DNA of 64,000 bases from Pseudemcibacter aquimaris. GTDB taxonomy: Bacteria > Pseudomonadota > Alphaproteobacteria > Sphingomonadales > Emcibacteraceae. The notes under the pieces were generated by a model. That model made no database searches. It saw nothing but the letters and a program-made list of their open reading frames with translations, and was not told the DNA's origin. Below are positions 29,199 through 37,417 of the stretch, one piece after another; positions within the stretch are counted from its first letter, which is position 1; each line of letters opens with the position of its first letter. The translations under genes and the position numbers were made by a program. Where the stretch lies: contig NZ_CP079800.1 in the NCBI RefSeq assembly GCF_028869115.1, positions 2,448,501 through 2,512,500 of the forward strand. The letters are read 5' to 3'.

Positions 29199-30795
29199 CG
29201 GGGTATCTCATCAATTCATCTTGGCCGGGCAGATAAGGCTCTCCCCGGAAGTTTAAGACATTTGCAAACTTGTCCCGGCAGGTGGCAAAACGCTTGTCAC
29301 ACCCCGGAGCCATACGGAACCGATCACCGATCTCTGGCATAAAGGGCTGCGGGATAAAAAAGGACAGATCGCCCGTTACCGGATCAAAGGATTTCACTTC
29401 GGAAGCACGACCTTTGTTGGAGCCGCTTTCCCAGACAAGCAGCCCGCCTGCAAACCAGCTATTATCGGCTCTCGGGTCAGCGAGAGAAATGTTTACCTGA
29501 CGCGCATCGCTGAGGCTTAAAATCTCACCGCCTCGGAACCATGCTTCTTCCGCTTCAAAGATGGCTGTGCCGTCTGTGGTTTGAGTGCCAACAATAATAT
29601 CAAAGGCAGGCTGGGTGGTGGCCGTCACACCTGCGGTCACACAGCGATAAACCCGATTTTCAAAATCCGCACTGGAACTCAAACCTTCGGTCATATCCCG
29701 CGCAAGTATGCTCAGTGCGTCAAAGGCAGCATTAGACTGGGTACCCGCCCCGCGTTGATGCAACAGAGACACTTTAATCTTCCGCGCTGTTGCCGGTATA
29801 GTCACGGCAAGGGCCTGCCTAAGCTCCCAGCTACCTGTTGGCAAAATAACTTCAAAGCCCGTATCCAGAATGGTCGAGACAAGCTGATCAGATGCATCCA
29901 ACAATTCAACAACCACCCGCCCCATATCACTGTCATAACTATTACCCCGGGCAATGGAGACATCCAGCTCATAGGCAAGTGCGTCAATCTTGGCCTCGTC
30001 AATGGTTGGCACCAGATCCACGGTCTGGGTGACCTCACCAGAGGCTGTGCTGCCGCCTTCCAGGTAGGCACTCCCACTATAAAGCGGCAGTGCCCCATTA
30101 CTGGCATCATGGGTGTCCCATTGGCCAGAGAGGCGGCTCCAACCTGTTGGGGTGAAGGTGCTGGCATCCTGTAGGCCGTCTGCTTCAAAATCACCGTTAA
30201 CAATAGGCAGAGAAAAGGTCACTTGCTCACCGCTGGTTCTGACCCGGACCAAATCACCAACACTGTAGGCTGTATCGCGCAAGATTTCTGGTGGCTCCAG
30301 ATCTACCTTGCATTTGGTGTCACCGAAATCAGCTCGGCATTCGGGTGTAAAAAGACCTCCGATTGTTTTGGAGAGCGCCTGCGTCATACCGCGCAGCTCT
30401 GTCAGGAAGACCCCGTTTTCTTTTAAGGTCACTTCCCCAAACCAGCCTCGGCGCAGGGCAATCTGACCCATGGACAGATCAGCCCAATTGACCAGAAAAA
30501 CAAAGACCTCAGCCCCGTCAAAGAGACCTGCTCGCAAATCTTCTTCCCGAATATCCTGACTGTCAAAAACGCCGGACACATCCAGATTATCCACACTCAT
30601 ACTGCTATCACTGCTGATGGCCGAGCGTTCATAGCCCGCTTGCGCTTTATACAGATCGCCGTCAAAGCTGATGTCCTGGTCATGATCTGTAAAATGATAG
30701 CGCACCCCGTCAGTGCGGATGATTTTCCAGCAAGTTGCCAAGCTGGAGACATCCCCAGCCAAATGCGCCGCAAAGGTTGCAGACATGGTTTTCAT
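29188..30795 (-). CDS. DUF2163 hub protein with inserted jelly-roll-like domain
   Basis: This protein is 535 residues from ATG 30795, which has AAGGAA seven bases upstream. Residues 1-195 carry the DUF2163 N-terminus (LATCWKIIRTDGVRYHFTDHD, TPECRADFGDTKCKVD), and the last 150 residues carry the C-terminal DUF2163 part (WFRGGEILSLSDARQ, GCDKRFATCRDKFAN). Between them, about residues 205-370 look like a carbohydrate-binding jelly roll (LPIVNGDFEADGL...GWSRLSGQWDTH...). Usual DUF2163 proteins have about 290 residues, so this one is nearly doubled. It should sit in the baseplate hub, and the insert may bind the cell surface. Confidence 0.82.
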   Translation of the reverse strand: MKTMSATFAAHLAGDVSSLATCWKIIRTDGVRYHFTDHDQDISFDGDLYKAQAGYERSAISSDSSMSVDNLDVSGVFDSQDIREEDLRAGLFDGAEVFVFLVNWADLSMGQIALRRGWFGEVTLKENGVFLTELRGMTQALSKTIGGLFTPECRADFGDTKCKVDLEPPEILRDTAYSVGDLVRVRTSGEQVTFSLPIVNGDFEADGLQDASTFTPTGWSRLSGQWDTHDASNGALPLYSGSAYLEGGSTASGEVTQTVDLVPTIDEAKIDALAYELDVSIARGNSYDSDMGRVVVELLDASDQLVSTILDTGFEVILPTGSWELRQALAVTIPATARKIKVSLLHQRGAGTQSNAAFDALSILARDMTEGLSSSADFENRVYRCVTAGVTATTQPAFDIIVGTQTTDGTAIFEAEEAWFRGGEILSLSDARQVNISLADPRADNSWFAGGLLVWESGSNKGRASEVKSFDPVTGDLSFFIPQPFMPEIGDRFRMAPGCDKRFATCRDKFANVLNFRGEPYLPGQDELMRYPDAK

Positions 30796-30805
30796 ATGAA
30801 TTTCC

Positions 30806-30834
30806 TTGAAATAGGCACCATTTTGACGTACATT
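30806..30834 (+). promoter_or_regulatory. Promoter of the TacA/TacT pair
   Basis: TTGAAA at 30806-30811 and TACATT at 30829-30834 are 17 bases apart, 20 bases before the antitoxin gene, on the strand opposite to the tail operon. AGGAG follows just before the start codon. Confidence 0.55.
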
Positions 30835-30854
30835 TAGGCACAAGAAGGAGCAAA

Positions 30855-31145
30855 ATGATGATTACAGCAGCAGAGACGAAAGCAGACCGGCTGAATTTAC
30901 GGTTGAATTCAGATGTAAAGACCCGTGTCGAAAAAGCGGCCTCGCTTGAAGGCAAGACGGTGAGCCGTTATATCGTTGACACTATTGCCCGTACCTCTGC
31001 TGAAACCATCAGCAAGCACGAAACAATGGCGCTGAGCCGACAGGATGCAGACAGCTTCCTTGATGCCCTGTCCAAGCCCGTTGTTTTCAACAGCGCCTTA
31101 CAAGATGCCTTGCAGCAACATGGTGAGAAAGTTACTGCAAAATGA
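30855..31145 (+). CDS. DUF1778-family antitoxin (TacA-like)
   Basis: This 96-residue protein has an N-terminal ribbon-helix-helix of the DUF1778 type (DRLNLRLNSDVKTRVEKAASLEGKT). The acidic/amphipathic C-terminus (DADSFLDALSKPVVFNSALQ) wraps the toxin in related structures. It would bind and neutralise the GNAT toxin encoded four bases in overlap downstream, and repress its own promoter. The pair lies between DUF2163 and DUF2460 genes on the opposite strand, a moron position. Confidence 0.9.
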   Translation: MMITAAETKADRLNLRLNSDVKTRVEKAASLEGKTVSRYIVDTIARTSAETISKHETMALSRQDADSFLDALSKPVVFNSALQDALQQHGEKVTAK

Positions 31146-31642
31146 GTTCCTCCCCATATGTTATCGAGCCGCTCGACAAGCACCATAATCGAGCGGCTTT
31201 TTCTTGTGGCAATGAAGCTCTGGATCGGTACCTGCAAAAGCAAGCCTCTCAAGATATCAAGCGCAATGTCTCCCGGGTTTTCATCCTGAGCGAAGCGGGT
31301 TCACCTGAAACCGTGCTCGGCTTTTATACCTTGAGCGCCCTCTCCATAGACGTTGAAACCTTGCCCGAAACCATTAAGCGCAAATTACCGAGACATCCAC
31401 TACCTGCAGCCCTTTTGGGCCGTCTCGCAGTCTCTGATAGCGCCCACGGCACAGGTATCGGCAAACTTCTCCTTGCTGATGCGATCAAACGCACCATGGG
31501 CATTCAAGGGGACATGGCCATTTATGCGATGGTTGTTGATGCCATTGATGATAAAGCAGTCACCTATTATACAAAGTTCGGTTTTACCGCATTTGAAGAC
31601 AACCCGGACCGGCTCTTCCTGCCTCTCAAATCAATCAGCTAA
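31142..31642 (+). CDS. GNAT toxin (TacT-like acetyltransferase)
   Basis: This 166-residue acetyltransferase has the acetyl-CoA binding loop in GTGIGKLLLADAIKR and the strand RLAVSDSAHG. It matches TacT-type toxins that acetylate aminoacyl-tRNA and stop translation. YTKFGF near the C-terminus contains the expected tyrosine region. It overlaps the antitoxin gene by four bases. Its stop is two bases from the convergent stop of the DUF2460 gene. A role in prophage maintenance or anti-phage arrest is plausible. Confidence 0.9.
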   Translation: MSSSPYVIEPLDKHHNRAAFSCGNEALDRYLQKQASQDIKRNVSRVFILSEAGSPETVLGFYTLSALSIDVETLPETIKRKLPRHPLPAALLGRLAVSDSAHGTGIGKLLLADAIKRTMGIQGDMAIYAMVVDAIDDKAVTYYTKFGFTAFEDNPDRLFLPLKSIS

Positions 31643-31643
31643 G

Positions 31644-32246
31644 TCATTCTCTGATCTCCACAATGGGGATTTCTGACCAACGGGCCAGATCATAGGTTTC
31701 AATAGAAATATCCATCTGATCCGTATCGAAGCGAGCAGGCACATCAAATTCAAAGTCTGCAGTCACCGCCACATCAACGGCTGGCGCTGAGGTGAAGGTG
31801 ACAAGTCCAGTCGCTTCATCAATACTCCAGCCACTGGTTGCTTCCACACCGTCCCGGTAAATCTTGATCGTACCCGGCACTGGCCGCGTGATCTTGCGGG
31901 TAAAACTCTCCGCCCCGCTGCTATAGACTTTCTGGAGGTTAAAGGTCTTGGTGGTACCGTCGCCTGTACCGATCAGGCTGCTTGTAGCCTGAAAGTCGCT
32001 CCAATCCTTAAACCGAAATCCATAAGCCCGACCATACCGCGCCCGGAAAAAAGCAATCAGCGCTGCGATCTGTTCTCGCCGCTTCAGCCCGTGAGCCACA
32101 TTCCAGCGCCCTCTAGCCTTTGACCAGTTCACATTGCGGCGCTCAAAACCGGAAACTGAGGCAATCACACTTGTTGAAAACCCCGGCCCACCGCTAGCCC
32201 CATAAGAAATATCTGTGGGGAACTGAACATCATGAAATCCGCTCAT
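31644..32246 (-). CDS. DUF2460 distal tail protein
   Basis: This 200-residue protein matches the DUF2460 (TIGR02217) distal tail protein of gene transfer agents and related siphoviruses. The signature FPTDISYGASGGPGFSTSV is at the N-terminus, FRARYGRAYGFRFKDWSDF follows, and a beta-rich C-terminus ends the protein. It joins the tail tube to the hub. It starts eight bases after the tape measure gene. Confidence 0.93.
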   Translation of the reverse strand: MSGFHDVQFPTDISYGASGGPGFSTSVIASVSGFERRNVNWSKARGRWNVAHGLKRREQIAALIAFFRARYGRAYGFRFKDWSDFQATSSLIGTGDGTTKTFNLQKVYSSGAESFTRKITRPVPGTIKIYRDGVEATSGWSIDEATGLVTFTSAPAVDVAVTADFEFDVPARFDTDQMDISIETYDLARWSEIPIVEIRE

Positions 32247-32254
32247 TCTTCCTC

Positions 32255-35086
32255 CTATCTATTTCTGTTGGCTCGCTCAATGGCCCGAGCGGCATCGGCT
32301 GCAATCTGATTCTGACTGGCTCTGAAACTACCCGCATCATTGGTTTTAATATTCATGACCACAGTGACCGGAGCCGCATTCATCGGCTCCCGCTTTATCC
32401 TCTCAGGCGGGATTACAAGTTCACCGCGCCTTGCGATAATGGGCACTTCATCCGGCAACAAACCGCCGCCCGCAATGCCGCCTGTATGGAAACGCGGTGC
32501 ACCATCAAATGCGCCCACCGGGGCAAGTTTCATGGGAGCAGAGCCACCGATCATGCCGCCTTCATGGAACATCCCAAAAAAACCAGCGCCGCCGCCGAAC
32601 ATACCACCCATCATTCCTGCAAGCGGTGCCATGATCGCTTGGCGAACAGCCATCCTTGTGATATCTGCCATGATGCTATCAACCAGTGAGGAAAAAGAGA
32701 TTTTCCCCGTGGTGACCATCTGGACAATCCCGTCCTCAATGCCTTGGAAAGCTTTACGGGTGATGTCTTCTGTCATCAGCGCCATATCTTCGGCCTCAAG
32801 CATGACAGACTGCAAACCACGTTTTACGCCGTCCGCCCAGTGGATGGAGTTTTGCAGATCCCGCTCCCGAGCATCCGCCATCATATGACTGAAAATTTCT
32901 TCAATCTGGGCTTTGAACCCAGCGTAGCCTTCCTTGGTCGCATCCAACCCTTCAAGCGCTTCCTTGCGCCAGCGAATGGCTGACTGGATTGCCTGCTCGG
33001 TTTCCGAGCCGAGCGCTGCATAGGCTTTCGTGATTTCTTCAACTGTTTCAATGTGGCGGCGGTTACGTTCTTCCTGCTCATCTTCCACCTTGGCTAAAGA
33101 CATGCGACTGGCAATCAAGGCCCGTATTTTCTCCGCATAGGCCGCTTCAGCGCTTCCGGCTTTTGCAGTTAGATCAATACCAAGCCTGCGCAACTCTTGT
33201 TCCTGCGCTTCCAACAAAAGAGCGTCCTGAAGCGCCGCGCCGCCTTCTTGCCTTGCCAGCATCAAGCGTCTTAAAGCGACCTCTTCCTGCTCCAGCTCTG
33301 CAATGTAATCCTGAATGCGCTTGGTCTGCTTGTCTTCCTTTGGCGGTTTGACACGTCCTGTCTGACCGACTGCACCTGTTGGATTGGTGACTGTTGGACT
33401 GACACCATTCTCTGGTGTCGTTACACCTGTACGAATACGTTCAATCTCCGCCCGGGCACGACTGGCAGCAAGTTCAGCGGCTTTTAGGGCAAGCACCTGC
33501 TCCTGTATTTCTTTGGCATTCTCTGTAAACTCAGGATAGCGAACCGCCAGCTTCCAGATGGCTTCTCTATATTGGTCCGCATCGATGCGCCCCGTCTGAA
33601 ACGCTTTTCTGATTTGATAGAGGTCTGCCTGAAGCTGCGTCCCAAAACGAGAGAACTGATCCCAAAAGCCGCCAATGCCCCCACTCTTAAGCTGCTGAGT
33701 AACTGCTTTGACATTGTCGTTGGCAATGCCCAGCTTCTCTGTCCAGCGGGCCAAGGCTTCATGGCGTGATGCGGCATTCAGGCTTTCAATATCATCAGTG
33801 GTCTGGGAGATCTTGGCGCGAAGCTCTTCCATCTCCTTGGCATGGTCTTTTGCTGCCTTACCCGCTGCGTCATGACCTTCAGCCAGTTTATAAAGAGCAA
33901 CCCCTGCCAAGATGGCAATCCCCACCGGACCACCAACAAGCAGCATCACACTTCTAAGGCCAGCCATAGCAAGGGTCGCAAGCTTTGCAGCCCCTTCCAT
34001 AATCACCATACGAGCTGCCGCCAGACTGGAGACCTGGGCCAGCATTTTGAAACCGACCACAGCACCCGCATTGCCGAGTATGGCAACATTCATGGCTGTG
34101 ATGGCCCCGCCTACGGTGCGAGCAATCAGCAGAGCGCCCAAGCTTTCAACCACTACATCCATATGGGTGATGAGAAGACCCAGACCATCAGCTGCCACAC
34201 GAAGGGCAGCACCCAGTGTTTCACCAAGGGACCGAGCGGCTTCCCTGCCACTGTCTGTTACATCTTTGAGGCTAAGCGCCACATCGCGAATAGCATCATT
34301 CAGCCCGCCAGCACCCACCTCCCGGGCAAGACGGGCAAAGTTATCCTGAATATTGGAGAAAACCCCGCCAAGGGTTTTCATCTGCTCAGACATGGCCCCC
34401 GCAAATTGCGCATTCCCGATCCGGCGCAGGTATGCTTCAATTTCTTCTGCATTCTTGCCGATGGTTGTCGTGATGCCTTGAAAGGTGAAGGACACCTGAT
34501 CACCTTGGCTCTTGGCCTTGATGCCAAACTCTTTCAGCCGCTCAAATTCACCGGTCGCAGCGTCAGCAATGGCTTCCACAAACTGCATGAGGTTTTTGCC
34601 CATGGCAGAGGCCGTATTGCCATAAGAGCGCAGCGCATCTTCACTGGGATCAAGCCCAAGCGCCTTTAATTTGATAAAGGCTTCAGTGATCTGCTCCACA
34701 TTGAAGGGGGTCTCACTGGCAAAATCCTCAATCAGCTTGAAAGCCCTGTCAGCCGCTTCCGCTGATCCGGTCACCGTTTTCAGGCTGGCATTCAGTTTTT
34801 CAAATTCACGGTTGGTGGAGACGATAAAGCCAAGAGTTCTGCTTATCCCCTGAATACCTGCATAGGCCCCGATCAAACCTGCGGCTTGGCGAAAGACACC
34901 GTTTAGGGCACGCGCTGATGCATCAACTGCCCGAATGCCGCTACTTGCAGGTTTAGTCGCTCCGGAGATCCGGTTAAAGGCAGCGGTGCCTTCCTGTCCC
35001 AATCGCCCGAACTCACGGCGTAGCTTATCGCCTCCCGTCGCTTGTAAGCGAATGGAGAGTTTTTTCTCTCGAGCCATCAGGTTCAT
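32255..35086 (-). CDS. Tail tape measure protein
   Basis: This 943-residue protein sets tail length. The N-terminal 250 residues (RLQATGGDKLRREFGRLG, ASETPFNVEQITEAFIKLKALG) match the tape-measure N domain. Hydrophobic helices follow in the middle (about 300-400), then coiled coils. The glycine- and methionine-rich C-terminus (MMGGMFGGGAGFFGMFHEGG) is typical of lambda-like tape measures. Translation could begin at 35086 or at the second ATG at 35077. It follows the frameshifted chaperone genes, the universal order in siphoviruses. Confidence 0.92.
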   Translation of the reverse strand: MNLMAREKKLSIRLQATGGDKLRREFGRLGQEGTAAFNRISGATKPASSGIRAVDASARALNGVFRQAAGLIGAYAGIQGISRTLGFIVSTNREFEKLNASLKTVTGSAEAADRAFKLIEDFASETPFNVEQITEAFIKLKALGLDPSEDALRSYGNTASAMGKNLMQFVEAIADAATGEFERLKEFGIKAKSQGDQVSFTFQGITTTIGKNAEEIEAYLRRIGNAQFAGAMSEQMKTLGGVFSNIQDNFARLAREVGAGGLNDAIRDVALSLKDVTDSGREAARSLGETLGAALRVAADGLGLLITHMDVVVESLGALLIARTVGGAITAMNVAILGNAGAVVGFKMLAQVSSLAAARMVIMEGAAKLATLAMAGLRSVMLLVGGPVGIAILAGVALYKLAEGHDAAGKAAKDHAKEMEELRAKISQTTDDIESLNAASRHEALARWTEKLGIANDNVKAVTQQLKSGGIGGFWDQFSRFGTQLQADLYQIRKAFQTGRIDADQYREAIWKLAVRYPEFTENAKEIQEQVLALKAAELAASRARAEIERIRTGVTTPENGVSPTVTNPTGAVGQTGRVKPPKEDKQTKRIQDYIAELEQEEVALRRLMLARQEGGAALQDALLLEAQEQELRRLGIDLTAKAGSAEAAYAEKIRALIASRMSLAKVEDEQEERNRRHIETVEEITKAYAALGSETEQAIQSAIRWRKEALEGLDATKEGYAGFKAQIEEIFSHMMADARERDLQNSIHWADGVKRGLQSVMLEAEDMALMTEDITRKAFQGIEDGIVQMVTTGKISFSSLVDSIMADITRMAVRQAIMAPLAGMMGGMFGGGAGFFGMFHEGGMIGGSAPMKLAPVGAFDGAPRFHTGGIAGGGLLPDEVPIIARRGELVIPPERIKREPMNAAPVTVVMNIKTNDAGSFRASQNQIAADAARAIERANRNR

Positions 35087-35101
35087 CCAAGTGATTAGGG
35101 G

Positions 35102-35500
35102 TTAGTTTTGCTCCAGGTCTTTAAAACCAAGAGCGACGCCGTGGGCGATTTCTGGCAGGAACTCAGCCATGGCATGGGGCTCATATCCCAGCGTCGCGCC
35201 CAACTTTAGGGCGTCTGTGACCGGGAATTTGCGATCAATCGTCGGGGATAGTTTGATGAGAAGATCCCAAGCCTGCCAGCCTTCAAGGCTTTGCATCTCA
35301 TGCTCAATATAGGGGCAGCGTTTGCCTTCTAGGCCTTTTTGGCCTTTGGCGCAGGGGCTGTCGCTTTCTCTGCATCTGGCGCAGTAGTCTGGCCCGTCGC
35401 TGGCGTGCCATCTGGCGCGGGCCTTGAGCCGTTTTTTTCTGCGTCCAACAACTCCTTCAGCCCCGTATATTGCTGACGGAATGTTTCTGCGATCACCCAA
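35102..35500 (-). CDS. Tail assembly chaperone T-frame (made as G-T fusion by -1 frameshift)
   Basis: This open frame overlaps the chaperone gene G and is probably not translated from its own start. The functional part begins at the slippery site 35431-35437, giving the fusion ...AEKK then [20 protein letters not shown]... for about 110 more residues. The segment [15 protein letters not shown]...CPYIEHEM contains four to five cysteines and may bind metal. In lambda the equivalent gpGT recruits tail tube subunits to the tape measure. There is no ribosome binding site at the frame's first ATG. Confidence 0.8.
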   Translation of the reverse strand: MGDRRNIPSAIYGAEGVVGRRKKRLKARARWHASDGPDYCARCRESDSPCAKGQKGLEGKRCPYIEHEMQSLEGWQAWDLLIKLSPTIDRKFPVTDALKLGATLGYEPHAMAEFLPEIAHGVALGFKDLEQN

Positions 35501-35850
35501 TAAGCTGAAAATAACTCTTCAATCTTCTCAGGCGTTGCTGGTGCTGTTTCTTCACTCTCAGCCTCCATTACCCCTTCCCAATCAAGGATGGCCGACTGCG
35601 CCAAACCGAGTGTGAGATATTGTTCAGCAAGGGCCTCACGGATGCTTGGATTTTCAAGATCAGGCAAATCCCCAATGCTTGCCCCCACATCTTTGAGAGC
35701 ACGATATTCTTCACCGAGCTTCTGCAGCTTCTGGTTCATTTCAGCGCGGGCTTGATAGAAAACCGCACTGGTGCAAGGGCGCACTTTGACACGCACACCA
35801 GCACTAAGGTCGATCCAATAGGGTTCTTTGGGGAGATTCAGTTTAAGCAT
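35329..35850 (-). CDS. Tail assembly chaperone G
   Basis: This 173-residue protein lies between the tail tube and tape measure genes, the lambda G position. The N-terminus ([23 protein letters not shown]) is beta-rich, the middle is helical, and the end is a low-complexity Ala/Pro/Lys tail ([17 protein letters not shown]) that is bypassed when ribosomes shift frame. The heptamer at 35431-35437 lies in frame near codon 138. Confidence 0.8.
   Translation of the reverse strand: MLKLNLPKEPYWIDLSAGVRVKVRPCTSAVFYQARAEMNQKLQKLGEEYRALKDVGASIGDLPDLENPSIREALAEQYLTLGLAQSAILDWEGVMEAESEETAPATPEKIEELFSAYWVIAETFRQQYTGLKELLDAEKNGSRPAPDGTPATGQTTAPDAEKATAPAPKAKKA
35391..35437 (-). promoter_or_regulatory. Programmed -1 ribosomal frameshift signal
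   Basis: In the frame of gene G the minus strand reads GAA AAA AAC, containing the slippery heptamer A AAA AAC at 35437-35431. Seven bases downstream a stem can form between GGCCCG (35423-35418) and CGGGCC (35396-35391), with a further GCC/GGC hairpin inside the loop. Heptamer, spacing and stem all fit a -1 programmed frameshift. The -1 frame leads into the cysteine-containing T segment. Confidence 0.85.
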
Positions 35851-35932
35851 TTATAACTTCTTTCTGTTGACCAGCGTTCAAACAGGATTAAGCTGTAGCC
35901 AATCCCATCTGTTGAATTCGTTCACAGACCGC

Positions 35933-35963
35933 GAGGCCCCGACTTTGGGGCCTCTGCTTTTTT
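35933..35963 (+). terminator. Strong hairpin between tail tube and chaperone genes (terminator in plus orientation)
   Basis: GAGGCCCC at 35933-35940 pairs perfectly with GGGGCCTC at 35947-35954 around a six-base loop, followed on the plus strand by six Ts. The genes run on the minus strand, where no T-run follows. It would therefore block antisense transcription, or act as an mRNA-stabilising hairpin after the abundant tail tube message. Confidence 0.6.
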
Positions 35964-36906
35964 AAGCGTAATCCGTCATATCGTTTGTGAGCGTAATGGT
36001 GAGCATTTTGCCAAGCACATCATCCTTGGCTCCCTGAAAATCATAGGTGGCTTCTATGCCGCCCGGTCCGCTAACACTGCGCTTGGGCTTTGGCAGATAA
36101 ACCTCATGGGCAATGATCTGCAGTTTTTGATTGGCATCGATGGTATAGCTGAGCTCCAGATCAATGGGCGTACCAGCACGGGCAGCATCCATGAGCGTGG
36201 TGTCGCTATAGCGCACCGTAATAGAACCAGAGAGACTGGACATACCCGGTTCAATGGCCGCCACCATGCCGTCATCGCGGATGGTTTCCACTTTTTCCAG
36301 ATTATTGCTGTAGGTGATAGAGGCCGTGGTCACATCACCGAGATCAGCGCCGCCTTGTTTGATTGATCCCTGAAACTGTGAAAAGCGCGTATAAATGGCT
36401 TCACCCGGCGTGCCATCGCGGGTCGCAGCGGCGGCAATCTCACCCTGACCAATAAGGCCGAGCGTTACCTGAGCCTCCCCTGATCTTTGGAAATTGAAGG
36501 CCATGCTATTGACCCGCACCCCGGCAAAAAGAGGAAAGTCCGGCACTTCAGGCATCCCGAGCTCTAAACTCAGGCTTGGCAAGCTAATACCGCCCGATTC
36601 AAAATCATGAGTATAAGGGCCTGCGCCAACTGTTACCGGAAGGCCAAAAGCACCTTTCAGCCAATAGCCAATGTTTCTGAGGTCCACTGGCACAACCAGA
36701 TCGCCTTCCACATTGATCACATCCTGAAAAGGTGCTGTGGGGTCACGACCAAGGCCAAGGACACTGGTTTCAAGCAGACCTTGCTCTGAATCCAGTGTCG
36801 AAGAAATAAAAGGGACTTTCATGAAGCTGCCTGCAAGCGGCGCTTCTCCATATGTTGTTTCAAAGCCAAGCAACAGCCTGACATTCCATCCATAAGCTCT
36901 CGCCAT
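35962..36906 (-). CDS. Tail tube protein
   Basis: This 314-residue protein has the N-terminal motif GWNVRLLLGFETTYGEAP and the beta-strand-rich core of the Phage_tube_2-like major tail proteins. Family features include GDLVVPVDLRNIGYWLKGAFG and SITYSNNLEKVETIRDDG. It forms the tail tube through which DNA passes. It lies between tail terminator and chaperone genes, as in lambda. Confidence 0.85.
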   Translation of the reverse strand: MARAYGWNVRLLLGFETTYGEAPLAGSFMKVPFISSTLDSEQGLLETSVLGLGRDPTAPFQDVINVEGDLVVPVDLRNIGYWLKGAFGLPVTVGAGPYTHDFESGGISLPSLSLELGMPEVPDFPLFAGVRVNSMAFNFQRSGEAQVTLGLIGQGEIAAAATRDGTPGEAIYTRFSQFQGSIKQGGADLGDVTTASITYSNNLEKVETIRDDGMVAAIEPGMSSLSGSITVRYSDTTLMDAARAGTPIDLELSYTIDANQKLQIIAHEVYLPKPKRSVSGPGGIEATYDFQGAKDDVLGKMLTITLTNDMTDYA

Positions 36907-36917
36907 AGCTGGCTCCT

Positions 36918-37352
36918 TCAGGTTAAGGGATTAGATGTTGAATATTCGAGGGTAATCGGGACAACTGCCGCCTTGAGGGCTGGTGCCCCCTCGATGCCTT
37001 CATCCATAAACTCGGGACTGCCGAGATGGGCAAAATCCACCGCACCAGATAATGTCTGGTCACCAAGAACAGCCGCTGCAATTTGAGCAAGAATGCTATC
37101 AATGAGAAGATCCCGTGCGGGCGCATCCTTGTCCTGTACAATCACTTCAATCTCAGCGCGGTGTTCAAAATGATAGCGCACAGGGGATAATGTGATTTCA
37201 GGGCTGCCCAAATCACCGTCCCGCAGGATCAGAATACCCGCATTTGGAATAGCCGTTGGCAGGATTTCACTGCGGAGCACTTCCGGGCCTATCACGCCTG
37301 ATTGCAGGCATAAAAAAAGACCCTGAAGGGCCTGTTCACGAGCTGATGTCAT
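36918..37352 (-). CDS. Tail terminator protein (gpU-like)
   Basis: This 144-residue protein has the N-terminal helix MTSAREQALQGLFLCLQ, a central segment VRYHFEHRAEIEVIVQDKD and C-terminal strands VVPITLEYST, consistent with the minor tail/tail terminator proteins that cap the tube. The assignment rests on size, strand pattern and position directly upstream of the tail tube gene. Confidence 0.65.
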   Translation of the reverse strand: MTSAREQALQGLFLCLQSGVIGPEVLRSEILPTAIPNAGILILRDGDLGSPEITLSPVRYHFEHRAEIEVIVQDKDAPARDLLIDSILAQIAAAVLGDQTLSGAVDFAHLGSPEFMDEGIEGAPALKAAVVPITLEYSTSNPLT

Positions 37353-37381
37353 TAACTATCATCCATGTTACTTAATTTGGG

Positions 37382-37415
37382 CTAACTAACAAAATAGGGG
37401 CTTTTTGTTAGTTAG
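37382..37415. terminator. 13-bp perfect hairpin after the HD-GYP gene
   Basis: The arms 37382-37394 and 37403-37415 are exact complements (CTAACTAACAAAA and TTTTGTTAGTTAG) around an eight-base loop. On the minus strand the hairpin is reached immediately after the HD-GYP stop codon. The 3' arm contains TTTT rather than being followed by it, so termination strength is uncertain. Confidence 0.55.
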
Positions 37416-37417
37416 AT

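Noticed and set aside
33842..34669. 275-residue plus-strand reading frame
   Set aside because: It lies wholly inside the tape measure gene on the other strand, has low-complexity His/Cys-rich composition and no start signal.
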